NCBI RefSeq assembly: GCF_003265365.1
Contig: NZ_AUPM01000010.1
Span: forward strand, 62,001-126,000
Length of the DNA: 64,000 nt
Direction: 5' to 3'
DNA from: Petrotoga sp. 9PW.55.5.1
GTDB lineage: Bacteria; Thermotogota; Thermotogae; Petrotogales; Petrotogaceae
Shown here: piece after piece, positions 8,609 through 18,806 of the stretch
How positions within the stretch are numbered: the first letter of the stretch is position 1
Layout: each line of letters begins with the position of its first letter
Notes under the pieces: model-generated
The model's database searches: none
The model's input: the letters and a program-made list of their open reading frames with translations, nothing else
What the model was told of the DNA's origin: nothing
Translations under genes and position numbers: made by a program

Positions 8609-11332
8609 ATGATTAACAAATTTTTAAATATGGTGTACAATGAAGATGATGAGAATATTTTAAGATCAACTTTTCAAGAATTATCTTTGCATTTAAAAGA
8701 AAAATTTGGAAAAGACAATATTGTTTTTATTTACCAATCAAGCAGAGAAGTACTAAAATCTCTTGCTTCTACTACTACTATTGGAACTAAGGATGGAGTA
8801 AAAATATATTTACGAGGGAATGAAAAATTAAAATCAAAAATTTTCTCTCAAGAGATAGTGCCTTTTAATTTAAATAATAACCAAACAATTTATTTATATC
8901 CCTTTTCCTCCGCAAATTCTATAATGGGGGCAGTGGGTTTTTTAGATTGTGAAATTGAAAAAGAATATTTCGATCAAGAGTTTCATAGTTATTTGATATT
9001 AATCGATCTAATATTAGAAAAATTAAAAAGTAAAGAGCTGGAAAGCAAAGTTATTTTAATGGAACAGTTGACAGATATTATTGAGGAAATAACAGAAGAA
9101 AATATTATTATTAACAACGTAATAGAAATACTAAAAGAATCATTACATGCTGAATGTATAGCTTTTTGGGAATATCATGGTGATTATTTAGAATTAAAGT
9201 ATTATAGAGGAATTGATGATGACTTAATAAAAAATGCTAAAATTGATTTACAAAATACTCTTGAAGGAAAGGCTATACTGGGGAAGAATAGTTTCATGGT
9301 GGTTGGAAGAGAAAATTTTGAAAATTATGATAATCCATTTAATATTGATTTGAAATCCTCCATTTATTCTCTTATACAACAAAACGAAGAACTTTATGGT
9401 GTTTTAAGCGTATATAATAGAGAAGAAGGTTATGAAAATAGAACCTACAAAAATTTTGATGAAACTGACTTTCATGTATTTTCAGATACAGCTAAAAGGT
9501 TAGCGTTTTCTCTCCATAGAATTAAATTGTACAAAAAGTTAGAAGATGAGGTTACAAAATTAACTGATCTAAAGAAAAATTACGAGCAGTTAATTGAAAC
9601 ACAAAAAGAGCATTTAGATATGATGAATGCTATAGATAAGATATCTCAGGCTGTTAGGACTGTTTATGATAAAAATCTCGCTATTAAGATCATGCTTTTA
9701 GGCATGACTTCAGGAAGGGGTTTAAAATTTAATAGGGCGTTGTATTTAGAAAAAGATAAAATAAGAGGATTTTTAGTTCCGAAAATTTGGGTAGGGCCCG
9801 ATACTGAAGAAGAAGCTAATGAAATATGGAAGGAAGCAAATATGGTAGCTTTAAAATATGGAAGTATTGTACAATATCTTAAAGAAGAAGCTGGTAAACT
9901 TCCTACGAATAATAAACTTATTCAAAGTTTACAAAATAAGGTTTTGGCATACAAAGGCCATCCAATTTTAGAAAGAGTGGTTGAAAAGAAGCAAGTAGTT
10001 CATATTGTTCCGCAAATGTTAGAAATAAAATGGGAAGATTTAGAAGATATTTATGATATAGTTAAAACTGAGGAGTTTCTTATTTTTCCTGTTGCTGGGA
10101 TGACTGAAACAAAGGGAGTTGTGATAATAGATAATAAGATTAATAAAAAGACAATTACAAATATAGAAATCGAGATAGTAAGATTGTTCAAAGATAATAT
10201 GGGACTAGCTTTGGAAATGATAGAAAACTACCAGGAATTGAAACAAAAAACTCAGCATTTAGAAGAGCAAAAAGATTTGATGGATTATTATAGAAGATTC
10301 AAAAATAATATATTACAAAATTTGGCTGTGGCTATATTAGTTGTAAATAGAAACGGTAAAATAATCGAGTGGAACAGACAAGCAGAAAAACTCTTTTCTA
10401 GGCCAAGAGAAAACATGCTTGGCACCTCTATTCACGAAATAAAAGATATTGTAGGAGAAGAAATTATAGATAAAATTTTAGATATTTATGAAAGCAGGCA
10501 TCACTTAAAAATAAAGAATTACAAGGTAGAAAATTCCGAAAAGGCAAAAGTTTTTGATGTTCAATTATCTCCATTGCGAAATGAAGATTTAGGAGTAATT
10601 GAAGGAGTAATAATTGTTTTTGACGATGTAACAGAGTTATATAACCTTCAAAAAGAGATGGAAAAAAGAGAGAGACTCGCTGAAATGGGGGAAATGACTG
10701 CGAAGATTGCCCATGAAGTTAGAAATCCCATTACAATAATCGGAGGATTTTTAAATAGAATATCGAAAATAAGTGAAAGCAAAGATATTGATAATTATAC
10801 TAAGATTATTGAAGAAGAGCTTTCTCGTTTGGAAAAGATCGTCAATGAGATTTTGCAGTATTCTAGGGGTTCAAAATTATCAGAAATCGAAGAGGTAAAC
10901 ATTATTGAACTCATTCGAGAGACACTGTTATTATATGAAGATTTTATACAGCAAAAGGGGGTTATGGTTAATACTGATTGGTTAAAAGATGAAATTTTAA
11001 TCAGGTTAGATAAGGATAAGATAAAACAAGTTTTGATGAATTTGATAAAAAACGCCGTCGAATCGGTTAATAATAACGGGAAAATATTTATCAAAGTTGG
11101 AATTACTGAAGAGAACAATATCTTTTTTGAAATTACAAACGATGGCCCTCAAATACCTAAAGAAATTCAAGAAAATCTATTTTTGCCATTCTTTACTACA
11201 AAAAACAAAGGCACTGGTCTAGGTTTGGCAATTTGTAAAAAAATAATAGAAGAAGAACATAAAGGTAAGATTTATTTGGTAAAATCTGATGAAGAAGGCA
11301 CTACCTTCAGATTTGAAATTCCCAATAATTGA
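8609..11332 (+). CDS. Large soluble sensor histidine kinase with GAF and PAS domains
   Basis: A 907-residue kinase with no membrane helices. The N-terminal 560 residues look like two or three GAF-type sensor modules joined by coiled coils; then comes a PAS domain (about 570-680, with NRNGKIIEWNRQAEKLF). The HisKA box MTAKIAHEVRNPI carries the phospho-acceptor His near residue 702, followed by HATPase_c boxes NLIKNAVESV, ITNDGPQIP and KGTGLGLAICKKI. It resembles sporulation-type/NtrB-like cytoplasmic kinases. ATG 8609 follows GGAG at 8597-8600; a GTG at 8600 is less likely. The next gene is a receiver-only protein, its probable partner. The ligands are not known. Confidence 0.88.
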   Translation: MINKFLNMVYNEDDENILRSTFQELSLHLKEKFGKDNIVFIYQSSREVLKSLASTTTIGTKDGVKIYLRGNEKLKSKIFSQEIVPFNLNNNQTIYLYPFSSANSIMGAVGFLDCEIEKEYFDQEFHSYLILIDLILEKLKSKELESKVILMEQLTDIIEEITEENIIINNVIEILKESLHAECIAFWEYHGDYLELKYYRGIDDDLIKNAKIDLQNTLEGKAILGKNSFMVVGRENFENYDNPFNIDLKSSIYSLIQQNEELYGVLSVYNREEGYENRTYKNFDETDFHVFSDTAKRLAFSLHRIKLYKKLEDEVTKLTDLKKNYEQLIETQKEHLDMMNAIDKISQAVRTVYDKNLAIKIMLLGMTSGRGLKFNRALYLEKDKIRGFLVPKIWVGPDTEEEANEIWKEANMVALKYGSIVQYLKEEAGKLPTNNKLIQSLQNKVLAYKGHPILERVVEKKQVVHIVPQMLEIKWEDLEDIYDIVKTEEFLIFPVAGMTETKGVVIIDNKINKKTITNIEIEIVRLFKDNMGLALEMIENYQELKQKTQHLEEQKDLMDYYRRFKNNILQNLAVAILVVNRNGKIIEWNRQAEKLFSRPRENMLGTSIHEIKDIVGEEIIDKILDIYESRHHLKIKNYKVENSEKAKVFDVQLSPLRNEDLGVIEGVIIVFDDVTELYNLQKEMEKRERLAEMGEMTAKIAHEVRNPITIIGGFLNRISKISESKDIDNYTKIIEEELSRLEKIVNEILQYSRGSKLSEIEEVNIIELIRETLLLYEDFIQQKGVMVNTDWLKDEILIRLDKDKIKQVLMNLIKNAVESVNNNGKIFIKVGITEENNIFFEITNDGPQIPKEIQENLFLPFFTTKNKGTGLGLAICKKIIEEEHKGKIYLVKSDEEGTTFRFEIPNN

Positions 11333-11376
11333 GTTATTTCAAATAAGAATAATAATCTGTCATGGGAGGGTTTAAA

Positions 11377-11736
11377 TTGGCCAAAATACTTATAGTTGAT
11401 GATGAAGAAAACATAAGAATGTTAATGAAAGAAGAACTTGAAGAAGCTGGTTTTGAAGTACTAACTGTAGCCAATGCTAAAAGTGCATTAGAAAAGTTGA
11501 GTAGTGAACCAGACATTGATATTGTTTGCACAGATATAGAAATGCCTGATGTGAATGGATTGGCACTAGCTAGTGAAATTAGGAAGAAATATCCTAATAA
11601 AAAGATAATCTTTTTAACAGCTTATTCACATTATAAAAGTGAAATGGCTTCTTGGGCTGGAGATGCCTATGTTGTTAAGTCTATGGACTTAACTGAGATC
11701 AAAGACACAATAGAAAATCTTTTAAAAATACAATAA
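11377..11736 (+). CDS. Receiver-only response regulator (CheY/Spo0F-like)
   Basis: A 119-residue single receiver domain with no output domain. The acidic pocket is VDDEEN at the N-terminus, the phospho-acceptor Asp is near residue 53 (TDIEMPD), the conserved Thr is in FLTAYS, and the Lys is in VVKSMD. TTG 11377 follows GGGAGGG at 11364-11370 at normal spacing; the upstream ATG at 11362 overlaps that site. It sits 44 bases after the GAF/PAS kinase gene, so the pair probably forms a phosphorelay whose final output lies elsewhere. Confidence 0.9.
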   Translation: MAKILIVDDEENIRMLMKEELEEAGFEVLTVANAKSALEKLSSEPDIDIVCTDIEMPDVNGLALASEIRKKYPNKKIIFLTAYSHYKSEMASWAGDAYVVKSMDLTEIKDTIENLLKIQ

Positions 11737-11758
11737 TATACCCTCGGAGGTGCTAGTT

Positions 11759-14518
11759 TTGGATTACAAAGATACTATAAATCTACCTAAAACCTCTTTT
11801 AAGATGAAAGCTAACTTAAAAGAAAAAGAACCTGAAATCTTAAAAAAATGGGAAGATTTAAAGATTGCTGAATATATTAGTGAAAACAGAATAGGTGCTC
11901 CAAAATATATTTTACACGATGGTCCTCCATATGCAAATGGGGATATACATATGGGAACTGCCTTAAATAAAATTTTGAAGGATATAGTTTTGAAGTATCA
12001 GACATTAAAAGGGTACGATGCTCCCTATGTTCCTGGTTGGGACACTCATGGCCTTCCTATTGAACATAGTGTAACCACTAAGTTTAGGGATAAAACAAAA
12101 AATATGAACAAAATAGAGATAAGAAAACTTTGTGAAGAGTATGCCTTAAATTTCGTTGACAAGCAAAGAGAAAGTTTTAAAAGGTTAGGAGTTATAGGTT
12201 TTTGGGATGACCCGTATTTAACTCTAAATCCAAATTATGAAGCTAAAGTTCTTGAAGTTTTAAAATCTTTAGTTGATTCTGATAACATATATAGGGGTAG
12301 AAAACCTATTTATTGGTGTACAGAATGCCAAACCGCTTTGGCCGAAGCGGAAGTTGAATACCATGATCACAAGTCAGATTCGATATATGTAAAATTTCCT
12401 TTGGTTGGGCATGACAGTACTTATGTAATAATCTGGACCACTACTCCTTGGACGTTACCTGCTAACGTTGCTATAGCTTTTCACCCGTCCTTTGAATATG
12501 TTAAAGTCGAAGTTAATAATGAATATTGGATATTGGCAAAAGAATTGGTAGAAAAAACCATGAATGAAGCTAAAATTGATAATTATAAAATTGTAAAAAC
12601 CTTTAAAGGGCAAGACTTAGAAGGAATGAAGGCAAAACATCCTTTTATAGAAAGAGAAAGTGAGTTAGTGCTCGCAGACTACGTAACTTTAGAAGAAGGA
12701 ACTGGTTGTGTTCATACGGCTCCTGGTCACGGTGCAGAAGATTATATAACTGGGAAAAAATACGATCTTCCAGTTCTTTCACCTGTTGATAGTAGAGGTT
12801 ACTTTACCGATGAAGCAGGTAAATATGCTGGTCTAAAGATATGGCAAGCTAATGAAGTAATTATAAACGATTTGAAAGAAAGTGGTCATCTTATCTCTTC
12901 AGGAAAAATTACTCATACGTATCCTCATTGCTGGAGATGTAAAAATCCTGTCATTTTTAGAGCCACATATCAATGGTTTATAGATTTAGAAAAAAACAAT
13001 TATAGAGAAAGAGTTCTTGAAGAAATAAAAAAGGTAAATTGGATTCCAAAATGGGGAGAAAATAGGATATCATCAATGGTTAAAGAAAGACCAGACTGGG
13101 TTATTTCTAGGCAACGGGCATGGGGTATACCTATTCCCGCAGTAAGATGTGATGATTGTGGAGAGGTGTTTTTAAACTCAAAAATCGTGGACCATGTTAT
13201 TGATATTGTAAGAAAAGAAGGAACTAACGCATGGTTTGAAAAAGAGACCAAGGATCTTCTTCCTGAAGAGTTTAAGTGTCCTAATTGTGGAGGAACGAAT
13301 CTAACGAAAGAAGAAGATATATTGGATGTTTGGATAGATTCAGGATCATCTTTTGAAGCTGTTGTAAATGCTAGAGAAAAGTTGAACAAATTTCCTGTTG
13401 ATTTGTATTTGGAAGGTAGTGATCAACACAGAGGATGGTTCCAGAGTTCTATATTTTTGTCCGTCGCAAAACACAATAAAGCTCCTTATAATGCTGTTTT
13501 AACCCATGGGTTTATAAAAGATGAAGAAGGCAAAAAGATGTCGAAATCTTTAGGAAATGTGGTTAACCCACAACAAGTTATTGACAAATATGGGGCCGAT
13601 ATCTTAAGATTGTGGGTTGCTTCCGCAGATTATAGAATGGATATAAGAATTTCACACAATATTCTCCAACAGCAGGTTGAAACTTATAGAAAATTAAGAA
13701 ATACCTTCAGATTTTTGCTTGGGAATATAAATGATTTCAATCCAGATGAAGATCGGGTAAGTTATGAAGATATGCTTGAAATCGATAAATGGGCGATGAT
13801 GAAGTTACATAGTTTGATTAAGGCTGTTACACAAGCTTATAACAATTATGAATTTTACAAAGTTCATTATTTACTAAATAACTTTTGTACTATTGATATG
13901 AGTTCAATTTATCTAGATATAATAAAAGATAGACTCTATGTGGAAGGTAAAAAGTCATTTTTGAGAAGATCTGCCCAAACGGTACTATATGAAACATTGT
14001 TAAACTTAAATATTATGATTTCTCCAATTTTGTCTTTTACCTCAGAGGAAGTTTATGAACACTTAAATTATTCTAATAAATATAAAACTATATTTGCGGA
14101 ATATTGGCCTAAATACGAAGAAAAATATATTGATAAGAGCTTGGAAGAAAAGTGGGAAAAGATGCTTGAATTTAGAGAAGAAGTTTTAAAAGCTCTTGAG
14201 GAAAAGAGAAAAGAAAAATTATTTGGAAATTCTCTAGAGGCAAAGGTTATTGTGGAATTTTCTGAAGATTCTATTAAGAACTATATTAACTTGTACGATG
14301 ATGATTTCATAGCAGACCTATTAATAGTGTCTCAGTTCGAAATTGGAAAAGTAGAAGATGGTTTTGAAGGAAAATATGGTAGAATTAAAGTAGTAAGAGC
14401 TGAAGGTGAGAAATGCGAAAGATGTTGGAAAGTAGATCCAAATACTGGAAAAAGTGAAGAATTTCCAAATGTTTGTCCCAGATGTGAAGACGTTTTAAGA
14501 AATGAAAAAGAGGTGTAA
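11759..14518 (+). CDS. ileS: Isoleucyl-tRNA synthetase
   Basis: A 919-residue class I synthetase, the normal bacterial length. It charges tRNA-Ile with isoleucine. The HIGH motif appears as HMG in [11 protein letters not shown] (about residue 64), the KMSKS loop at about 593-597, and the CP1 editing domain lies between ([13 protein letters not shown] and the [16 protein letters not shown] segment). A C-terminal zinc finger (CERCWKV...CPRCEDV) marks the common bacterial type; a second CxxC pair (CDDCGEVF ... CPNCGG) is in the middle. TTG 11759 is preceded by CGGAGGTG. No T-box leader is visible in the 22 bases after the response regulator gene. Confidence 0.97.
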   Translation: MDYKDTINLPKTSFKMKANLKEKEPEILKKWEDLKIAEYISENRIGAPKYILHDGPPYANGDIHMGTALNKILKDIVLKYQTLKGYDAPYVPGWDTHGLPIEHSVTTKFRDKTKNMNKIEIRKLCEEYALNFVDKQRESFKRLGVIGFWDDPYLTLNPNYEAKVLEVLKSLVDSDNIYRGRKPIYWCTECQTALAEAEVEYHDHKSDSIYVKFPLVGHDSTYVIIWTTTPWTLPANVAIAFHPSFEYVKVEVNNEYWILAKELVEKTMNEAKIDNYKIVKTFKGQDLEGMKAKHPFIERESELVLADYVTLEEGTGCVHTAPGHGAEDYITGKKYDLPVLSPVDSRGYFTDEAGKYAGLKIWQANEVIINDLKESGHLISSGKITHTYPHCWRCKNPVIFRATYQWFIDLEKNNYRERVLEEIKKVNWIPKWGENRISSMVKERPDWVISRQRAWGIPIPAVRCDDCGEVFLNSKIVDHVIDIVRKEGTNAWFEKETKDLLPEEFKCPNCGGTNLTKEEDILDVWIDSGSSFEAVVNAREKLNKFPVDLYLEGSDQHRGWFQSSIFLSVAKHNKAPYNAVLTHGFIKDEEGKKMSKSLGNVVNPQQVIDKYGADILRLWVASADYRMDIRISHNILQQQVETYRKLRNTFRFLLGNINDFNPDEDRVSYEDMLEIDKWAMMKLHSLIKAVTQAYNNYEFYKVHYLLNNFCTIDMSSIYLDIIKDRLYVEGKKSFLRRSAQTVLYETLLNLNIMISPILSFTSEEVYEHLNYSNKYKTIFAEYWPKYEEKYIDKSLEEKWEKMLEFREEVLKALEEKRKEKLFGNSLEAKVIVEFSEDSIKNYINLYDDDFIADLLIVSQFEIGKVEDGFEGKYGRIKVVRAEGEKCERCWKVDPNTGKSEEFPNVCPRCEDVLRNEKEV

Positions 14519-14519
14519 A

Positions 14520-15173
14520 ATGAAACTTTTTTTTGGGAAAAAAGAAGAAAAAGTAATAAAATTATTCACAAAACACCTTGAAAAAGTTGAGGAAGGTATT
14601 TCTTTGCTCAACAATCTTGTAGAATCATACTTAGAAACAGATATGAAAAAATCGGAAGAAATTTTGGAAAGAATATCAAAAACTGAGAGTGAAGCAGATG
14701 ATCTTAGAAGGAAAACTGAAAGCGAAATGTATGGTGGTGCCTTTTTACCTAATTTTCGCGGGGAACTTCTAGAATTGGTTGAATCTGTTGACAAAGTAAT
14801 GAATAAAATACAGTCAGTAGCAGAAATAATAGTTTTTCAAAAACCTAAAATACCGGATGAATTTAAAGAAAGTTTTTTAAAGCAAATCCAAATGGTAAGG
14901 AAAACTTATAAATATTTAAAAAAATCGATCGAATCAGTTTTTGAAAACATAGAAGAAAGCGGAGGGTTTATTCAAAAAGTAGAAGAAATGGAACATAAAG
15001 AAGATATTATCGAAAAAGAGATTTTGAAATCATTATTTACTATGAAAAATCTTAATCTAGCTGATAAATTACAATTGAAAGAACTTTTTATGCAAATAGG
15101 AGATATTGCTGATCGAGCTGAAGACGCATCAGATAAGGTAGAAATAATCATTTTAAAAAGAAGTATCAAATAA
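14520..15173 (+). CDS. DUF47/PhoU-like protein (TIGR00153 type)
   Basis: A 217-residue, almost wholly helical protein beginning MKLFFGKKEEKVIKLF, with two related three-helix halves rich in Glu and Lys (LERISKTESEADDLRRKTE, then VEEMEHKEDIIEKEI). This matches the DUF47 family, distant relatives of PhoU that usually sit beside Pit-type phosphate transporters and are thought to modulate them. No pit gene is adjacent here, so the link to phosphate is family knowledge only. GAGGTG overlaps the ileS stop and serves ATG 14520, so the gene is coupled to ileS. A strong terminator follows directly. Confidence 0.85.
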   Translation: MKLFFGKKEEKVIKLFTKHLEKVEEGISLLNNLVESYLETDMKKSEEILERISKTESEADDLRRKTESEMYGGAFLPNFRGELLELVESVDKVMNKIQSVAEIIVFQKPKIPDEFKESFLKQIQMVRKTYKYLKKSIESVFENIEESGGFIQKVEEMEHKEDIIEKEILKSLFTMKNLNLADKLQLKELFMQIGDIADRAEDASDKVEIIILKRSIK

Positions 15174-15204
15174 AAAATGCAGGGATTTTACCCTGCATTT
15201 TTTT
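15172..15204 (+). terminator. Intrinsic terminator, probably bidirectional
   Basis: A 13-bp perfect stem (AAAAAATGCAGGG / CCCTGCATTTTTT) with a 6-base loop and T-tracts on both strands. It ends the plus-strand kinase-ileS-DUF47 group and the minus-strand Omp-alpha gene, whose stop is at 15215. Confidence 0.93.
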
Positions 15205-15214
15205 GATATTTTTA

Positions 15215-16216
15215 TTATAAAAGATTCATTATTGCAAAAGAAATAGCTCCAGAAATTACTACTGAAATTATTATATCTAGGAAGTTTATTCCGCCCCCTT
15301 GACCTGCTTCTTCTGCTACGGTTTTTACATTCTGAACTTCCGTGGATAGTTTATCAACACTAGTCTGTATCTGTTCTAATCCAGTAGTTAAATCAGAAAT
15401 ACTTTGAGAATTGTTATTTATTACTGTACTTAAATCTCTTGTTGTATTTTCTAATGCGGCGAAATCGGTTAAATCAACCTTAGAATTGAGCTTTGAATTT
15501 AAATTAGCTGTTGCTGCACTTAATCTTTCTATTTCTTGGTTTGCCCTAATAATATTATCTTGCAAATCGATGCTTGAAGATTCAAGATTGGCTATATTTC
15601 CTTGCAAGTTTGAAACTGTCACTGATAGATTTTGATAATTGGTGCTCAAACTTCTCAAACTACTTTCCAAATTAGTTACTCTTGAGTTTAAAGTGTTAAT
15701 ATCGCTTTGAGAGACTGCAGGAACAGTAATACTATTGATCTTCCTTTCAAGTTCGTCTATTTTTGTGGTTGTATAACCAAGTAATTCATAGGAATTCTGT
15801 AACTCTCTAACAGAATTGTCTAATCTTGTAACAGAAGTTTGCACACTTGAAAGGTTCGTTGCCAAAGTATTCAACCTATTTTGAACCTCTCTCAACTCTT
15901 CTGTTGAAACTCCCGCTTGAGGAACAGATAAATTGCTTACTGTTCTTTGTAAATTAGCTACATCCCGTGCTAATGGTCCTAACATACTTTGTTCAACATA
16001 ATCAATCGTTCTGGAAAGGGCTACTGTGAGTTGATACCTATTCATATTTTCCAGTCCTTTAAAAGTACCATCGGGGTACCCTTCAATTATGCCTATGCTA
16101 GAAAGTCGTTCAACAGCCTCAAATGCCCAATGATTTATAGGAACATCTTTAAAAGACTGGGAAAAAACCGGCAAAGATAAAACTAATAAAACTAAAAAAA
16201 CACCAACCTTTTTCAC
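15215..16216 (-). CDS. Omp-alpha-like outer envelope spacer protein (SLH domain, coiled coil, C-terminal anchor)
   Basis: A 333-residue secreted protein. A signal peptide (KKVGVFLVLLVLSLPVFSQ) is followed by one SLH domain (about residues 21-75: FKDVPINHWAFEAVERL, GIIEGYPDGTFKG, NRYQLTVALSR), a long coiled coil with heptad leucines and many Asn/Ser, and a hydrophobic C-terminus (LDIIISVVISGAISFAIMNLL). This is the plan of Omp-alpha of Thermotoga maritima, a rod that holds the toga away from the cell body: SLH binds the wall, the C-terminal helix enters the outer membrane. The length is somewhat less than the T. maritima protein. GGAGGTG precedes the ATG. Confidence 0.88.
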   Translation of the reverse strand: MKKVGVFLVLLVLSLPVFSQSFKDVPINHWAFEAVERLSSIGIIEGYPDGTFKGLENMNRYQLTVALSRTIDYVEQSMLGPLARDVANLQRTVSNLSVPQAGVSTEELREVQNRLNTLATNLSSVQTSVTRLDNSVRELQNSYELLGYTTTKIDELERKINSITVPAVSQSDINTLNSRVTNLESSLRSLSTNYQNLSVTVSNLQGNIANLESSSIDLQDNIIRANQEIERLSAATANLNSKLNSKVDLTDFAALENTTRDLSTVINNNSQSISDLTTGLEQIQTSVDKLSTEVQNVKTVAEEAGQGGGINFLDIIISVVISGAISFAIMNLL

Positions 16217-16297
16217 TAAAATACACCTCCAACTTTTATAATTTTTTAAACTAAAATCGTTTTTTACTTACTTTCGATTTTATTTTATCACAAAAAA

Positions 16298-16306
16298 TGG
16301 TAAAAT
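16298..16306 (+). promoter_or_regulatory. Extended -10 promoter for aspS (putative)
   Basis: TGGTAAAAT at 16298-16306 fits an extended -10 element (TGnTAnAAT-like) about 20 bases before the aspS ribosome binding site. The -35 is poor. It lies in the divergent gap between the Omp-alpha gene and aspS. Confidence 0.45.
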
Positions 16307-16336
16307 TAAATGAAAAAAATGATGGAGGTGTTATTT

Positions 16337-18106
16337 TTGTTTCAAAAAAGAACACACACATGTGGCCAAATAAATAAGAACGATGTAGATAAATTTGTTA
16401 TTTTAAATGGTTGGATAGATAGAGTTAGAGATTTAGGTGGGGTCATTTTTGTTCTAATTAGGGATAGATATGGTAAAACCCAAGTGGTTTTTGATTCAAA
16501 TGAGAATAAAGAACTTTATCAAAAAGCACTCAAAATTAAAAATGAATATGTCGTTTCAATAGAGGGTAAAGTTAGATTAAGGCCAGAGAAAGATATAAAT
16601 CCAAATATGTCAACGGGTGAAATTGAGGTTTTGGCACGGGATTTAAAAATTATTTCCGAATCAGAAACCCCTCCCATTTATGTAAATAAGGAAGAAGATA
16701 TATCCGATAATTTAAGATTAAAGTATAGGTATTTAGATTTAAGAAAAGAAAGAATGCAAAGAAATCTAATAGTGAGACATCATGTAATGAAGGCTACAAG
16801 AGATTATCTAAGCTCTCAAGGATTTTTAGAAATAGAAACACCTTATCTTACAAAATCTACGCCAGAAGGTGCCAGAGATTTCCTAGTACCTTCTAGGCTA
16901 AAACCTGGTAATTTTTACGCTTTACCTCAATCTCCTCAATTATTTAAACAGCTACTTATGGTATCAGGTTTTGATAAATACTTTCAAATAGCTCGTTGTT
17001 TTAGAGACGAAGATTTTAGAGCAGATAGACAACCAGAATTCACCCAGATAGATTTAGAAGCCTCTTTTGTTGAAAAAGAAGATATATTTGAAATTACTGA
17101 GAATTTGATTAAAGACGTTTTTGAAAAATCGATTGATTATGGAAAGTTAGATATTCCCTTTAAAAAATATACTTATGAAGAAGTAATGGAGAAGTATGGT
17201 TCTGACAAACCGGATCTTCGCTACGAAATGGAATTCATTGACTTGACGGAATATTTTCAAAAAACCGAAGTAAATTTCATAAAAGAGGCTATTGAATCTG
17301 GTAATATTTTAAAAGGTTTTATTGTACCTGAAAAGGCGAATGTTTTTTCAAGGAAAAAGTTTGATGAATTAACAAAAACTGCTAAAGAACTTGGTAGTAA
17401 TGGGTTGATTTATATTGCTAATGGAGAAGAAATTAGATCAAATATCAAAAAAGTTGCTGGAAAAGAGATTAATATACTGAAAGAACATGGTATAATAAAA
17501 AAAGGAGATGTACTATTCCTTCTTTTAGGTGAGAGAAATAAGATAAATAAAATACTTGGCCAACTAAGAGTTAAATTGATAAAAGAAGAGCATGAAATAA
17601 AAGAAGGAGTAAGTATTTTGTGGGTGACAGATTTTCCGATGTTTTCATGGGATGAGGAAGAGCAAAAGGTAGTAGCAGAACACCACCCTTTTACTATGCC
17701 TAATATTGAGGATCTTGAAAAATATGGTGAAATTGATCCTTTAAAAATAAGATCAGAATCATACGACTTGGTAATAAATGGCTTTGAAATGGCTAGTGGA
17801 AGTATTAGAATTCACAAAAAAGAAATTCAGGAGAAAATTTTTAAAATTTTGGGTTTTAGTAGTGAAGAGGCTAATGATAAATTTGGTTTTTTGCTAGAAG
17901 CTTTCAAATACGGAGCTCCTCCCCATGGAGGAATAGCAATAGGGATGGATAGATTAGTAAGTATATTAGTTGGAGAAGAATCAATAAAAGAGGTAATCGC
18001 TTTCCCTAAAACGGCGTCTGGGACAGACCCAATGACTGGGGCTCCTTCGTCAGTTGATGAAAAACAATTAGAGGAACTAAAACTTCTATTAAAAAATAAA
18101 CAATAA
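16337..18106 (+). CDS. aspS: Aspartyl-tRNA synthetase (bacterial type)
   Basis: A 589-residue class IIb synthetase. An N-terminal OB-fold binds the anticodon (THTCGQINK..., GWIDRVRDLGGVIFVLIRDRYG). The catalytic core has LDLRKERMQRNL, the flipping-loop stretch TPEGARDFLVPSR, motif 2 (CFRDEDFRADRQPEFTQIDLE) and motif 3 (GGIAIGMDRLV). The GAD insertion domain typical of bacterial AspRS lies between motifs 2 and 3 (about residues 285-420). TTG 16337 is chosen because GGAGGTG at 16324-16330 precedes it; upstream ATGs at 16310-16322 overlap or precede that site. The gene heads a long plus-strand run of housekeeping genes. Confidence 0.96.
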   Translation: MFQKRTHTCGQINKNDVDKFVILNGWIDRVRDLGGVIFVLIRDRYGKTQVVFDSNENKELYQKALKIKNEYVVSIEGKVRLRPEKDINPNMSTGEIEVLARDLKIISESETPPIYVNKEEDISDNLRLKYRYLDLRKERMQRNLIVRHHVMKATRDYLSSQGFLEIETPYLTKSTPEGARDFLVPSRLKPGNFYALPQSPQLFKQLLMVSGFDKYFQIARCFRDEDFRADRQPEFTQIDLEASFVEKEDIFEITENLIKDVFEKSIDYGKLDIPFKKYTYEEVMEKYGSDKPDLRYEMEFIDLTEYFQKTEVNFIKEAIESGNILKGFIVPEKANVFSRKKFDELTKTAKELGSNGLIYIANGEEIRSNIKKVAGKEINILKEHGIIKKGDVLFLLLGERNKINKILGQLRVKLIKEEHEIKEGVSILWVTDFPMFSWDEEEQKVVAEHHPFTMPNIEDLEKYGEIDPLKIRSESYDLVINGFEMASGSIRIHKKEIQEKIFKILGFSSEEANDKFGFLLEAFKYGAPPHGGIAIGMDRLVSILVGEESIKEVIAFPKTASGTDPMTGAPSSVDEKQLEELKLLLKNKQ

Positions 18107-18125
18107 TTAATAAATGGGGTAAAGA

Positions 18126-18806
18126 ATGAGTGAAGAAGATAAAATCATAAGAATAGCCATTGATGGTCCTGCTGGCTCAGGAAAATCAACGATAGCTCAA
18201 AATTTAGCAGAGATATTGCAGATAAATTATTTGAACAGTGGGGCCTTATATAGAATAATTGGTTATTACTTGGATCTGAAAGGAATAAACCCTAAAGATT
18301 TAAAAAGTGTTGAAAGAAGGCTCGAAGAAATTAACATCAATATAAGAAATAATCAATATTTTTTAAACAGAGAAGATGTTACAGATCTTATAAAAGATTC
18401 ACGAATTGGTGATTTGGCTTCAATGTATTCTCAAATTAGTTTGGTAAGAAATAAAGTGAACAAAATAATTAAAAATATTTCTAAAGACACCAGTATCGTA
18501 GTAGATGGTAGAGATATTGGAACCGTTGTTTTACCAGATAGTGATATAAAAATTTTTCTTACAGCATCCATAGAAGAAAGAGCAAAAAGAAGATGGGAAG
18601 AAGAAAAAGAAAGGAATAAAAATAGCTCATACCAACAAATATTAGCAGAAATTAAAAGGCGAGATTCTAATGACTCTAATCGCTCGTTAGCCCCATTAAA
18701 ACCTGCAAAAGATGCTTTTATTATTGATACAACTTCTCTTTCCATAGATCAAGTCCTCAATAAAATTTTAAATTTACTTAAGGAGAAAAAGATTTATGGA
18801 GATTAA
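18126..18806 (+). CDS. cmk: Cytidylate kinase
   Basis: A 226-residue P-loop kinase that phosphorylates CMP and dCMP. The Walker A is DGPAGSGKST near residue 14; VDGRDIGTVVLPD and the RRDSNDSNRSLAPLKPAKDA lid segment are diagnostic for Cmk. It starts 20 bases after aspS and overlaps ispH by 11 bases. The cmk-ispH-S1 order is a known conserved cluster in Firmicutes and Thermotogota. Confidence 0.95.
   Translation: MSEEDKIIRIAIDGPAGSGKSTIAQNLAEILQINYLNSGALYRIIGYYLDLKGINPKDLKSVERRLEEININIRNNQYFLNREDVTDLIKDSRIGDLASMYSQISLVRNKVNKIIKNISKDTSIVVDGRDIGTVVLPDSDIKIFLTASIEERAKRRWEEEKERNKNSSYQQILAEIKRRDSNDSNRSLAPLKPAKDAFIIDTTSLSIDQVLNKILNLLKEKKIYGD

Noticed and set aside
11737-11758. T-box leader for ileS
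   Set aside because: The gap is only 22 bases and holds just the ribosome binding site.
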